Assembly: GCA_020635725.1 (NCBI GenBank)
Contig: JACJZF010000009.1
Span: 1 to 64,000 of the forward strand
Length of the DNA stretch: 64,000 nucleotides
Reading direction: 5' to 3'
DNA from: Flavobacteriales bacterium
GTDB taxonomy: Bacteria > Bacteroidota > Bacteroidia > Flavobacteriales_F > PHOS-HE28
Below, one piece after another: positions 44,443 to 53,229 of the stretch. The translations under genes and the position numbers were made by a program. The notes below the pieces were generated by a model that saw nothing but the letters and a program-made list of their open reading frames with translations, searched no databases and was not told the origin of the DNA. Every line of letters begins with the position of its first letter. The stretch's first letter is position 1.

Positions 44443-47082
44443 TCAGGCCTTCTTCAGCCGCACCTTGCCCGCGCCGGCCATGCGCTTGATCTCGTTGAGC
44501 TTCAGGAGCGCCTCCACGGGCGTGAGCGTATCGATGTCCAGATCGTTGAGCTGCTCGCGGATGCCCTCCAGCGCCGGGTCATCGAGCTGGAAGAAGCTGA
44601 GCTGCGGCTCGGGTTCCAGGCCGCGCAGGCTCGGGCTGGGCCGCTTCCCTGCATCATCGCCGAGGTCGCCGGCATGGGTGCGCTCCAAATGAGCCAGCAC
44701 CTTCTTGGCGCGTGCCACCACGGCCTTGGGCATGCCGGCCATCTGCGCCACATGTATCCCGAAGCTGCGGTCGCTGCCGCCGGGCACCAGCTTGCGCAGG
44801 AAGAGCACGCGGCCATCCACCTCGCGCACGGCCACGTTGGCGTTGCGGATGCGCGGGAAGCTCCCGGCCATCTCGTTCAGCTCATGGTAATGCGTGGCGA
44901 AGAGCGTCTTGGGCCGTGTGGGGTGCTCGTGCAGGTATTCCGCGATGGCCCAGGCGATGGAGATGCCGTCGTAGGTGCTGGTCCCCCGTCCGATCTCGTC
45001 GAGCAGCACCAGGCTGCGGTCGGTGAGGTTGTTGAGGATGCTCGCCGATTCGTTCATCTCCACCATGAAGGTGCTCTCGCCGGTGCTCAGGTTGTCGCTG
45101 GCGCCCACCCGGGTGAAGATGCGGTCCACGATCCCGATGCGCGCCTTGCGGGCCGGCACGCAGCTGCCCACCTGTGCCATCAGCGCGATGAGCGCGGTCT
45201 GCCGCAGCAGCGCCGATTTACCGCTCATGTTCGGGCCGGTGATGATCACGATCTGCCGGTCATCGGGGTCCAGGAACACATCGTTCGCCACGTAAGCGTC
45301 GCCGGTGGCAAGCTGTTGCTCGATGACCGGATGCCGCCCGTCCTGGATCTCCAGCACGCGCTCCGCCAGCAGCGCCGGTCGGCAGTAATCGAGCGCGGCG
45401 GCGTTCAGGGCGAAGGCCCGCAGCACATCGATGGCCGCGACGGCCTGGGCGCACCGTTGCACCGCGCCCACCTGCTGCACCACCAGCTGCACCAGGGCCG
45501 AGTAGTGCTCCTGCTCGAGGGCGAGGATGCGCTCCTCGGCACCGAGGATGCGTTCCTCCAGGGTCTTGAGCTCATCGGTGATGTAGCGCTCGGCGCCCAC
45601 GAGGGTCTGCTTCCGCACCCAGTCTTCGGGCACCTTGTCCTTGTGGGTGTTGCGCACCTCGAGGTAATAGCCGAAGACGTTGTTGTAGCCCACCTTCAGT
45701 GACCCGATGCCGGTGCGTTCCCCTTCGCGCCGCTGCACCTCGAGCAGGAGCTCTTTGGCATGCGTGGTCACGTGGCGCAGTTCATCCACTTCGGCGCTCA
45801 CGCCGCTGCGGATCACCCCGCCTTTGAGCAGGGTCGCCGGGGTCTCCGGCTCGATGGTGGCGCGCACGGCGGCGGCCAGGTCCAGCGGGGCCGCGATCGC
45901 GGAAGCCGAGCGCGTCAGGGCCTCGTTCCCGGCGGCCAGCAGCGCGCGTGCCCGGTCAGCGGCCTCCAGCGCCTCGGCCAGCTGGAGCAGCTCGCGCGGC
46001 CCGATGCGTGCCGCCGCCGCTTTCCCGGCGAGGCGCTCCAGGTCGCTGATGCGCGCGAGCTCATCGCGCAGAGACGCGCTGAGCGCGGGTGCGTTCCGCA
46101 GCGCCTCCACACGGTCGAGCCGCTCGTTGATGGCCGCCGCATCGAGCAGGGGGAAGAGCAGCCAGCGCCGCAACAGGCGTGATCCCATTGCCGTCACGCA
46201 GCGGTCCATGCTCTCCAGCAGGGTGCGCGCGCCCTCGTTCACGGGTGTCACCAATTCCAGGTTGCGTACGGTGAAGCGGTCCAGCCCGACATGATCGGAA
46301 GGACGCAGACGGCCCACCGCGGTGATGTGCGCGATGCGGTCGTGGCGGGTCTCGCCCAGGTAGTGCAGCACGGCACCGGCCGCGCGCTGGCCCCAGCGCA
46401 GGTCGTGTATGCCGAAGCCCTTCAGGGAGCTCGTGCCGAATTGCTGGAGCAGGCGCTCCTGCGCGAATTCATCGGCAAAGGCCCAATCGTCCAAGGCATG
46501 GCTGTGCAGGCGGCCGGTCATGGCGCCGATGAAGGCATCCGAGGAGCCCTTCGGGAAGAGGAGCTCGCGCGGTCCGTGTCCCTCCAGGAGCTTCGCCGCG
46601 GCCTCCGCCTCTTCCTCGGCCACATGGAACTCGCCCGTGGTGACGTCGAGGAAGGCGATGCCGTAGCGCCCTTGCCCACCGCAGACCGCGGCCAGCCAAT
46701 GGTTGTCGCGGCGGTCCACCACGTGGTCGTTGAAGGACACGCCCGGTGTCACCACCTCGGTGACGCCGCGCTGCACGATGGTCTTGGCCAGCTTGGGGTC
46801 CTCCAGCTGGTCGCAGATCGCTACCCGGAATCCGGCGCGCACCAGCTTCGGCAGGTAGGTCTCCACGCTGTGGTGCGGGAAGCCCGCGAGCTCCATCTCC
46901 TGGTTGCCGCCGTTGTTGCGCTTGGTGAGGGTGATGCCCAGCACGCGTGCCGCCGTCACGGCATCGCTGCCGAAGGTCTCGTAGAAGTCGCCCACGCGGA
47001 AGAGCAGGATCGCATCGGGGTACTTCGCCTTGATCGACGCGTACTGCCGCATCAATGGGGTCTCGCTGCTCGCCTTGCTCAT
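44443..47082 (-). CDS. mutS: DNA mismatch repair protein MutS
   Basis: The start at 47082 gives 879 residues. The mismatch-recognition motif FYE is in VGDFYETF (residues 33-35). The ATPase is complete: GPNMSGKSALLRQTALIALM (Walker A), STFMVEMNESASIL (signature region), RSLVLLDEIGRGTSTYDG (Walker B) and FATHYHELNEMA. The C-terminal tail is short with KRMAGAGKVRLKKA. Lengths fit MutS1, not the endonuclease-type MutS2. It scans for mispaired bases and recruits MutL. Confidence 0.98.
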   Translation of the reverse strand: MSKASSETPLMRQYASIKAKYPDAILLFRVGDFYETFGSDAVTAARVLGITLTKRNNGGNQEMELAGFPHHSVETYLPKLVRAGFRVAICDQLEDPKLAKTIVQRGVTEVVTPGVSFNDHVVDRRDNHWLAAVCGGQGRYGIAFLDVTTGEFHVAEEEAEAAAKLLEGHGPRELLFPKGSSDAFIGAMTGRLHSHALDDWAFADEFAQERLLQQFGTSSLKGFGIHDLRWGQRAAGAVLHYLGETRHDRIAHITAVGRLRPSDHVGLDRFTVRNLELVTPVNEGARTLLESMDRCVTAMGSRLLRRWLLFPLLDAAAINERLDRVEALRNAPALSASLRDELARISDLERLAGKAAAARIGPRELLQLAEALEAADRARALLAAGNEALTRSASAIAAPLDLAAAVRATIEPETPATLLKGGVIRSGVSAEVDELRHVTTHAKELLLEVQRREGERTGIGSLKVGYNNVFGYYLEVRNTHKDKVPEDWVRKQTLVGAERYITDELKTLEERILGAEERILALEQEHYSALVQLVVQQVGAVQRCAQAVAAIDVLRAFALNAAALDYCRPALLAERVLEIQDGRHPVIEQQLATGDAYVANDVFLDPDDRQIVIITGPNMSGKSALLRQTALIALMAQVGSCVPARKARIGIVDRIFTRVGASDNLSTGESTFMVEMNESASILNNLTDRSLVLLDEIGRGTSTYDGISIAWAIAEYLHEHPTRPKTLFATHYHELNEMAGSFPRIRNANVAVREVDGRVLFLRKLVPGGSDRSFGIHVAQMAGMPKAVVARAKKVLAHLERTHAGDLGDDAGKRPSPSLRGLEPEPQLSFFQLDDPALEGIREQLNDLDIDTLTPVEALLKLNEIKRMAGAGKVRLKKA

Positions 47083-47162
47083 CCGGAGGCCTTTCCTGGC
47101 CAATTTAGCCGCGAAAAATACGGGCGGTCCTTCGGGCCCTGCCCCTCAAGTTGTCCACAACC

Positions 47163-47696
47163 ATGCCCCTCGGCGACCGCAAGCTCACCATGGATGAACT
47201 CGGGCGCGTGGTCCCTTCGGCCTACAGCGCCAGCCTGCGCCACCGCGTGACGGTGCTGCTCGATGATGTGCGCAGCCGGCACAATGTCGGTTCCGTGTTC
47301 CGCACGGCCGATGCCTTCGGGGTCGAGCGTATCCTGCTGTGCGGCTTCACGCCTTGTCCGCCGCACCGCGAGATCGAGAAGACCGCCCTGGGTGCCACGC
47401 TCTCGGTGCCCTGGAATCATGAACCGCAGGCTCTGATGGCCGTACGTCGCCTGCAGGCCGAGGGCTACCGTGTGGTGGCCGTGGAGCAGACCGCAGGGGC
47501 CATCGCGCTGGCTGATTTCCCGTGGGATCAGCACCAGCCCATCGCGCTGGTGCTGGGCAATGAGCTGAACGGCGTCTCAGAGCCCGTGGTCGCCGCCTGC
47601 GATGCCGCGCTGGTCATCCCCCAGCGCGGCACCAAGCACTCCCTGAACGTATCGGTGTGCGCCGGGGTGGTGCTGTACGCGCTCACGGGCAGGTAG
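47163..47696 (+). CDS. SpoU/TrmH-family RNA 2'-O-methyltransferase
   Basis: ATG 47163 (a TTG at 47151 would add four residues) gives 177 residues with the three SPOUT motifs: VRSRHNVGSVFRTADAFGV (motif 1), IALVLGNELNGVSEPVV (motif 2) and IPQRGTKHSLNVSVCAGVVL (motif 3, with the knot). It lacks an extra RNA-binding N-terminal domain, so its target, tRNA or rRNA, cannot be told. It is divergent from mutS. A small CCGGC/GCCGG hairpin follows at 47706-47719. Confidence 0.92.
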   Translation: MPLGDRKLTMDELGRVVPSAYSASLRHRVTVLLDDVRSRHNVGSVFRTADAFGVERILLCGFTPCPPHREIEKTALGATLSVPWNHEPQALMAVRRLQAEGYRVVAVEQTAGAIALADFPWDQHQPIALVLGNELNGVSEPVVAACDAALVIPQRGTKHSLNVSVCAGVVLYALTGR

Positions 47697-47744
47697 GCAA
47701 CCCTTCCGGCGCTTGCCGGTCTTCTACCATGGAACCGCCGCGAC

Positions 47745-47777
47745 TTTGGCCCGTACAAACGCGGGCGTCTATATTTG
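47745..47777 (+). promoter_or_regulatory. Bacteroidota-type promoter (TTTG-N21-TATATTTG)
   Basis: TTTG at 47745-47748 and TATATTTG at 47770-47777 match the -33/-7 consensus of Bacteroidota housekeeping promoters, with 18 bases left to the barrel gene ATG. Confidence 0.65.
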
Positions 47778-47795
47778 GCTGCCCCTGAGCACCGC

Positions 47796-48773
47796 ATGCA
47801 GAAACACGTACACCGTCGCCTCCTACTGTCCTTGCTGCTCAGCGCCTCGGTGCTTGGGCCGGCATTCGCGCAGTATTTCCGGCAATCGAGCTACTGGAAG
47901 ACGCATCGGCAGGAGCTGGAGTTCGGCTTGGGGATAAGCAACTTCCTGGGCGAGCTCGGCGGCCGCAACCAGATCGGATCCCCCTTCGTGTGGGATCTGG
48001 AGTTCAGCCAGACCAGGCCCGCGGCCCACGTGGCGTTCCGCTATTACCTGGCTCGGAAGCAGGCCGTACGGATGCGGCTCACCTACGGGGTGCTGGCCGG
48101 CAATGACAACCTCACCACCGAGCCGTACCGGATGACCCGGAACCTCAACTTCAAGTCCGACGTGTTCGAGTTATCGATGGTCTATGAGCTGCACCTCTAC
48201 CGCGAGGAGCTCGGCCACCAATTCGACCTGCGTGGCGTGAAGGGAGAGAAGAGCAGCCGGGTGGGCCTGTACCTCTTCGCCGGCGTGGGCGGCTTCTACT
48301 TCGACCCGCGCGCCCAGTTCAACAACCAATGGGTGCGCCTTCAGCCTTTAGGCACCGAAGGCCAAGGGCTGCCTGGTGGGCCGGAGGAGTACAAGACCAT
48401 TCAGGTATGCATCCCCATGGGCGTGGGCCTGCGCAAGGCCTTCAGCAAGCAATGGAGCGGTGGCATCGAGCTGCAGTACACCAAGACCTTCACCGATTAC
48501 ATCGATGACGTGAGCGGCGACTACTTCGACAAGGAGCTCATTCGCGCGGTGAACGGTGATGAGGCCGCATATCTCTCCGACCCCAGCCTCGACAGCGGTC
48601 CGCTGGTTGAGGCTGGCATCGAATCAACGGCCACGGGCATGCAGCGCGGCGACCCCACCGACCTCGACGCGTACATCTTCCTGAAGTTCACCGCGCAGTA
48701 CAAGCTCTACAAGTACAAGAGCGGATCGAAGAAATACCGCTCACGCATCCGCCGTCAGAAGATCGTCTTCTAA
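47796..48773 (+). CDS. DUF6089-type outer-membrane beta-barrel protein
   Basis: The start at 47796 gives 325 residues with a signal peptide (RRLLLSLLLSASVLGPAFAQ). The opening ELEFGLGISNFLGELGG and strands such as VGLYLFAGVGGFYFDPRAQF and GVGLRKAFSKQWSGGIELQY fit the DUF6089 barrel family. The C-terminus is Lys/Arg-rich rather than ending in an aromatic strand. Function unknown; related proteins occur throughout Flavobacteriales. A clear promoter precedes and a terminator follows. Confidence 0.85.
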   Translation: MQKHVHRRLLLSLLLSASVLGPAFAQYFRQSSYWKTHRQELEFGLGISNFLGELGGRNQIGSPFVWDLEFSQTRPAAHVAFRYYLARKQAVRMRLTYGVLAGNDNLTTEPYRMTRNLNFKSDVFELSMVYELHLYREELGHQFDLRGVKGEKSSRVGLYLFAGVGGFYFDPRAQFNNQWVRLQPLGTEGQGLPGGPEEYKTIQVCIPMGVGLRKAFSKQWSGGIELQYTKTFTDYIDDVSGDYFDKELIRAVNGDEAAYLSDPSLDSGPLVEAGIESTATGMQRGDPTDLDAYIFLKFTAQYKLYKYKSGSKKYRSRIRRQKIVF

Positions 48774-48792
48774 CGATATCGATCTCGAGCAT

Positions 48793-48818
48793 GGAACGCC
48801 TCCCCACGGAGGCGTTCC
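48793..48818 (+). terminator. Hairpin terminator after DUF6089 gene
   Basis: A perfect 11-bp stem GGAACGCCTCC / GGAGGCGTTCC with loop CCAC, 19 bases after the stop, followed by GCATTTGG. Confidence 0.75.
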
Positions 48819-48884
48819 GCATTTGGAACCGGTCTCGGATGAGGTACGGCCGAGCGCGCCGCGCATGTGAATCGCTGCGGCCTC

Positions 48885-48892
48885 TAGCTTCG
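48885..48892 (+). promoter_or_regulatory. TAGCTTCG -7-like box
   Basis: A TAnnTTCG box only six bases before the ATG at 48899, implying a leaderless transcript if used. Confidence 0.35.
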
Positions 48893-48898
48893 CCCGCG

Positions 48899-49810
48899 AT
48901 GCGAATCCTGATCACCGGCAGCAACGGACTGCTCGGACAGAAGCTGGTCGATGCCCTGCGAGACGATGAGGAGGTGGAGCTAGTCGCCACCTCACGCGGC
49001 GATGACCGTTCCCCGGCCCCCTTGCTCGACCGCTACCATGCGCTGGATATCACCCAGTGGGTCGAGGTCGACCGTGTGCTCGACGCGGAGCGACCGGATT
49101 GCGTGATCCACACGGCGGCCATGACCAATGTCGATGCCTGCGAGCAGGATTCCGCTGACTGCCGCCTTCAGAACGTGACCGCCACGGAGCACCTGGCGCG
49201 GGCCTGCAAGCGCATCGGCGCGCATCTGGTCCTGCTCAGCACCGATTTCATCTTCGATGGCCTGGCCGGGCCGTATGCGGAAGAGGACGAAGCGGCTCCC
49301 TTGAGCATCTATGGGCAGAGCAAGCTCGACGCGGAGCGCGCGGTGATGAGCGCCGGGCTCGAGCGCTGGTCCATCGCGCGCACCATCATCGTGTACGGTG
49401 TGGCGCCCGGACTGAGCCGCGGCAACGTGGTGCTCTGGGCGAAGGGCGCATTGGAGAAGGGGCAGCCGATCAAGGTGGTGGATGACCAGTGGCGCATGCC
49501 CACGCTCGCCGAGGACCTCGCCGATGGCTGCATCCGCATCGCGAAGCGCCAGGCCACCGGCATCTATCATCTCTGCGGCCCCGATGGCATGAGCATCCTC
49601 GAGCTCGTCGAACGCGTCGCGGCCTACTTCCGGCTGGATGCCTCGATCGTGACCCCGGTGAAGAGCGATACCCTGGGGCAGCCGGCGAAGCGACCCCCTC
49701 GCACCGGATTCGTCATCGACAAGGCCCGCCGGGAACTGGGCTATGCGCCGCGTGGTTTCGAGGAAGGACTGGCGGTGGTCGCGCTCCAGCTTCGGGCCTT
49801 GGGCGGCTGA
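48899..49810 (+). CDS. RmlD-like sugar-nucleotide reductase (SDR)
   Basis: The 303-residue product is an extended short-chain dehydrogenase: nucleotide-binding ILITGSNGLLGQKLVDAL, VIHTAAMTNVDACE, catalytic Ser/Thr in VLLSTDFIFDG and the YxxxK motif in LSIYGQSKLDAERA. TNVDACEQD and DFIFDG are typical of dTDP-4-dehydrorhamnose reductase (RmlD). No other rml gene is nearby, so the exact substrate is not certain. Confidence 0.85.
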   Translation: MRILITGSNGLLGQKLVDALRDDEEVELVATSRGDDRSPAPLLDRYHALDITQWVEVDRVLDAERPDCVIHTAAMTNVDACEQDSADCRLQNVTATEHLARACKRIGAHLVLLSTDFIFDGLAGPYAEEDEAAPLSIYGQSKLDAERAVMSAGLERWSIARTIIVYGVAPGLSRGNVVLWAKGALEKGQPIKVVDDQWRMPTLAEDLADGCIRIAKRQATGIYHLCGPDGMSILELVERVAAYFRLDASIVTPVKSDTLGQPAKRPPRTGFVIDKARRELGYAPRGFEEGLAVVALQLRALGG

Positions 49811-49862
49811 TCCGAGGCGCTTCGCGGCGGGCGGCTATATTGGCCGTTCACAATCCTGCAGC

Positions 49863-51536
49863 ATGGGTATCGCACAGAAGGAATCGTGGGGCACACGGGT
49901 CGGGTTGATCCTGGCGATGGCGGGCAACGCCGTGGGCCTCGGCAACTTCCTCCGCTTCCCCGTGCAGGCGGTGAACAACGGGGGCGGGGCCTTCATCATC
50001 CCCTACCTCGTCTGCTTCCTGCTCATGGGCATCCCCCTGCTCTGGATCGAGTGGAGCATGGGCCGCTTCGGCGGCAAGCGTGGCAACCACAGCACGCCCT
50101 ACATCCTCGACACCATGCACCGGAGCAACTTCTGGAAGTACTTCGGCGTGTTCGGCATCTTCACCAATATCGGCGTGGCGGCGTACTACTGCTACATCGA
50201 GAGCTGGACCATGAGCTACGTGTTCCATAGCGTGGCCGGTACCTTCCGGGGCCTCACGCAGGGCGAGGTGGCCGACTTCTTCGTGAAGTACGTGGACATC
50301 GGAAGCAGCACCACGGGCATCCCCTTCGAGGCGGTGGTCTTCTACATCCTCTGCCTCGCGCTGAACACCTTCATCCTCTCACGCGGCCTGAAGGGTGTGG
50401 AGCGCGCGGCCAAGGTGGGCATGCCCTTGCTGATCCTCTTCGGCGTGTTCCTCGCGGTGCGCGGCCTCACGCTCGGCACCTCGGGCGCCAGCGCGGAGGT
50501 GCCCGGCGCCAGCGCGTGGGATGGCCTCAACTTCCTGTGGACCCCGCAGTTCTCCTCGCTCAGCGACCCGCGCGTGTGGTTCGCCGCGGCGGGCCAGATC
50601 TTCTTCACCCTGAGCGTGGGCATGGGCACCATCCACTGCTACGCCGCGTACGTGCGCAGCAAGGACGATATCGCGCTCAACGCGGTGAGCGCCGGTTTCA
50701 TGAACGAGTTCGTGGAGGTGGTGCTCGGCAGCTCCATCGTCATCCCCATCGCCGCCGGTTACCTCGGCCTCGATTGGGTGAAGGAGAACGCCGGCTTCGG
50801 CATGGCCTTCCAGACCATGCCCTTCCTCTTCGAGAAATGGGGGCCCTTGCTGGCCACCTTCGCCGGTGTCATGTGGTTCGGTCTGCTCTTCTTCGCGGGC
50901 ATCACCAGCAGCCTGGCCATGGGCACGCCGTGGATGGGATTCATGCGCGATGAGTTCGGCTGGAGCAGGAACAAAGGCGCGTTGAGCTTCGGGCTCTTCG
51001 TGCTCGTGCTGGGGCTGCCCACGGTGCTCTTCTTCCAGCAAGGCGTGTTCGATGAGTACGATTACTGGGCGGGCACGGTGAGCCTCGTGGTCTTCGCCAT
51101 GGCCGAGGTGATCCTCTTCTCCTGGATCTTCGGCATGGACAAGGGCTGGCGCGAGATCAACGACGGCGCCGACCTCCGCGTGCCGCGCATCTACCGCTTC
51201 ATCATCCGCTACATCACCCCGGTCATGCTCATCCTGGTCTTCCTGGGATCGCTGCTCACGCCCGAGGGCAACAACTGGTCCGCCGCCTTCGCCTCGCTCT
51301 TCAGCGGCGAGGGTTGGCCGCTGGATAACGGTTCCATCGTGCGCCAGATCGCCAACACCGGCCTGCACGAGCGCATCGCCCAGGCCACCGAGGCCGCCGA
51401 CATCAAGGCTCTGAAGGACCGGCTCTTCTACACCAACCTCGCCCGCACGCTGCTCACGCTCTCCTTCCTTTTCATCGCCGTGCTGGTGTACCTCTCCGGG
51501 GTGCGCCGGCTCAAGGCCCAAAGCAAGCCCGCATGA
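49863..51536 (+). CDS. Sodium-dependent NSS (SNF) family transporter
   Basis: The start at 49863 gives 557 residues. The N-terminus ESWGTRVGLILAMAGNAVGL and LGNFLRFPVQAVNNGGGAF match the Na+ and substrate site of LeuT-like transporters. About twelve helices follow, with FTLSVGMGTIHCYAAYV and FFAGITSSLAMGTPW. Substrates are probably amino acids. A 47-codon MetS-like small subunit gene overlaps its stop by four bases. Confidence 0.93.
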   Translation: MGIAQKESWGTRVGLILAMAGNAVGLGNFLRFPVQAVNNGGGAFIIPYLVCFLLMGIPLLWIEWSMGRFGGKRGNHSTPYILDTMHRSNFWKYFGVFGIFTNIGVAAYYCYIESWTMSYVFHSVAGTFRGLTQGEVADFFVKYVDIGSSTTGIPFEAVVFYILCLALNTFILSRGLKGVERAAKVGMPLLILFGVFLAVRGLTLGTSGASAEVPGASAWDGLNFLWTPQFSSLSDPRVWFAAAGQIFFTLSVGMGTIHCYAAYVRSKDDIALNAVSAGFMNEFVEVVLGSSIVIPIAAGYLGLDWVKENAGFGMAFQTMPFLFEKWGPLLATFAGVMWFGLLFFAGITSSLAMGTPWMGFMRDEFGWSRNKGALSFGLFVLVLGLPTVLFFQQGVFDEYDYWAGTVSLVVFAMAEVILFSWIFGMDKGWREINDGADLRVPRIYRFIIRYITPVMLILVFLGSLLTPEGNNWSAAFASLFSGEGWPLDNGSIVRQIANTGLHERIAQATEAADIKALKDRLFYTNLARTLLTLSFLFIAVLVYLSGVRRLKAQSKPA

Positions 51537-51676
51537 ACGGTACCGCGCTCACACTGATGGTGGTCGTGCAGGCCACGGTGCTCTGCATCACCGGCTACTT
51601 CTTCTACCGCGTGCTCACCACGCCCCCCAAGGCCGAGCCCGACAGCTTCTCCGAGAACGACGAGCAGCAGCGCTGA
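51533..51676 (+). CDS. MetS-like small subunit of NSS transporter, 47 aa
   Basis: ATG 51533 overlaps the transporter stop (ATGA). The product is MNGTALTLMVVVQATVLCIT followed by GYFFYRVLTTPPK and an acidic tail, so one membrane helix with a short cytoplasmic end. In Corynebacterium, MetS is a small protein required with the NSS transporter MetP for methionine uptake. Such small genes behind NSS transporters are easily missed in annotation. Start, overlap and hydrophobicity support it as real. Confidence 0.8.
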   Translation: MNGTALTLMVVVQATVLCITGYFFYRVLTTPPKAEPDSFSENDEQQR

Positions 51677-51684
51677 CCTTCCCG

Positions 51685-52695
51685 ATGGCCCATTCGCCTG
51701 ACCGCTCGCGCGAGCACAGGGAGTTCACCAGCCGTCCGTTCACCGAGCAGCTCAAGGACCTCTTCAGCCTGCATTCCGGGGAACGCCGCGGCTCCATCGT
51801 CATGATGGCGATCCTGCTGCTGCTCTTCGGCTACTTCGCCTACAGCCAGTGGTTCGCCGCACCGGCAGCCCCCAACATGGAACCCTTGCGGGCCGAGATG
51901 GAGGCGTGGCTGGCAGCGCGTGACAGCACGAGGGCTGAACCGGAGAAGAAGGCCGAGCTCTTCCGTTTCGACCCCAATGCGATCGATCGCGTGGATTGGC
52001 TCCGCTTGGGATTGAGCGAGCGTCAGGTACAAGGCATCGAGCGTTGGCAGGCCAAGGGCGGCCGCTTCCGCGTGAAGGCGGATCTGGGGCGCATGTATAG
52101 CCTGAAGCCCGATCAGGTGGAGCGCTTGTTGCCCTACGTGGATCTGCCGGACAGCCTGCCCAAGCGAGGTCTGGCGATGGACAGGCAGGCGGATGACGCT
52201 CCGCACGAAGATGTCCACGCCCATTGGAACGGGGAAGAGGAGGTTGTTGCAAGCGCTTCCAAGGAGAAGGGAAGAAGTTCCGCAATGCGGCGCCAGGCCG
52301 AGGTGAACAGCGCGGACACCACGGAGCTAGTCGCCTTGCCCGGCATCGGCCCGGCCTTCGCGCGGGGCATCGTCAAGTACCGGGAGCGCCTCGGCGGATA
52401 CCATTCACTCGATCAGCTCGCGGAGGTGTATGTGCTCCAGGACAAGCCCGATGCGCTCGCCCGGATGCGCGAGCTGCTGGTGGTGGACACCCTGCTGATC
52501 CGCCGCATCCCGCTGAACACCTGCACCGTGGAGGAGCTCGCCGCGCATCCATACATCCGCTGGAAGCTGGCCAAGCCCATCATCGCGTATCGCCAGCAGC
52601 ACGGTCCCTTCCGCGAGGTGGCCGGCATCCGCGCCCTCCCCCTGATCGACGAGGGGCTGTACCGTAAACTTGCGCCCTACCTCAGCGTGGAGTGA
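51685..52695 (+). CDS. Helix-hairpin-helix (ComEA-like) membrane protein
   Basis: The 336-residue product has one membrane helix (SIVMMAILLLLFGYFAYSQ, about residues 37-55). Three HhH-like units follow: residues about 100-150 (IDRVDWLRLGLSERQVQGIE), 206-265 (EVNSADTTELVALPGIGPAF, then ARGIVKYRERLGGYHSLDQL) and 280-330 (NTCTVEELAAHPYIRWKLAK). HhH repeats bind DNA, and ComEA uses them in uptake of transforming DNA. The Bacteroidota members have an unproven role. The gene overlaps apt at its stop. Confidence 0.85.
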   Translation: MAHSPDRSREHREFTSRPFTEQLKDLFSLHSGERRGSIVMMAILLLLFGYFAYSQWFAAPAAPNMEPLRAEMEAWLAARDSTRAEPEKKAELFRFDPNAIDRVDWLRLGLSERQVQGIERWQAKGGRFRVKADLGRMYSLKPDQVERLLPYVDLPDSLPKRGLAMDRQADDAPHEDVHAHWNGEEEVVASASKEKGRSSAMRRQAEVNSADTTELVALPGIGPAFARGIVKYRERLGGYHSLDQLAEVYVLQDKPDALARMRELLVVDTLLIRRIPLNTCTVEELAAHPYIRWKLAKPIIAYRQQHGPFREVAGIRALPLIDEGLYRKLAPYLSVE

Positions 52696-53225
52696 GCGCC
52701 CTGCAGCAACGCCTCGAAGCCGCCATCCGGGCGGTCCCCGATTTCCCGAAGCCGGGCATCCTCTTCCGCGACATCACCCCCGTGCTCGAGGACCCGCTCC
52801 TCTGCCGCGCCATCACCGAGGGCTTCCGCGAGCGCCTGCAGGGCACGCCCATCGATGCCATCGCGGGCATCGAGAGCCGCGGCTTCCTCTTCGGCATGCC
52901 GCTGGCGCTGGCCCTGGGCGTTCCTTTCCTCACCGTGCGCAAGAAGGGCAAGCTCCCCTGGCGCACCGTGAGCTACAAGTACGACCTCGAGTACGGCAGC
53001 GCCGAAGTGGAGATGCACGTGGATAGCGTGCGCCCCGGCATGCGCGTGCTCGTGCACGATGACCTGCTGGCCACCGGAGGCACCGCGGCCGCGGCCGCCG
53101 AACTCGTGCGCATGCAGGGCGGCGAGGTGGCCGGTTTCTCCTTCCTCATCGAGCTCGCCTTCCTCGAAGGGCTGCGCAAGCTCCAACCCTACAACGCCAA
53201 GGTGATCGCCTTGCAGACCTATTGA
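52692..53225 (+). CDS. apt: Adenine phosphoribosyltransferase
   Basis: A GTG start at 52692 overlaps the preceding stop (GTGA). The 177-residue product matches Apt: IRAVPDFPKPGILFRDITPV, DAIAGIESRGFLFGMPLALA, VPFLTVRKKGKLPWRTVSYK and the PRPP-binding loop VLVHDDLLATGGTAAAAAEL. It converts adenine and PRPP to AMP. It is the second gene of a cluster leading into the acyl-CoA dehydrogenase gene, with only four bases between. Confidence 0.96.
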   Translation: MSALQQRLEAAIRAVPDFPKPGILFRDITPVLEDPLLCRAITEGFRERLQGTPIDAIAGIESRGFLFGMPLALALGVPFLTVRKKGKLPWRTVSYKYDLEYGSAEVEMHVDSVRPGMRVLVHDDLLATGGTAAAAAELVRMQGGEVAGFSFLIELAFLEGLRKLQPYNAKVIALQTY

Positions 53226-53229
53226 CCCG

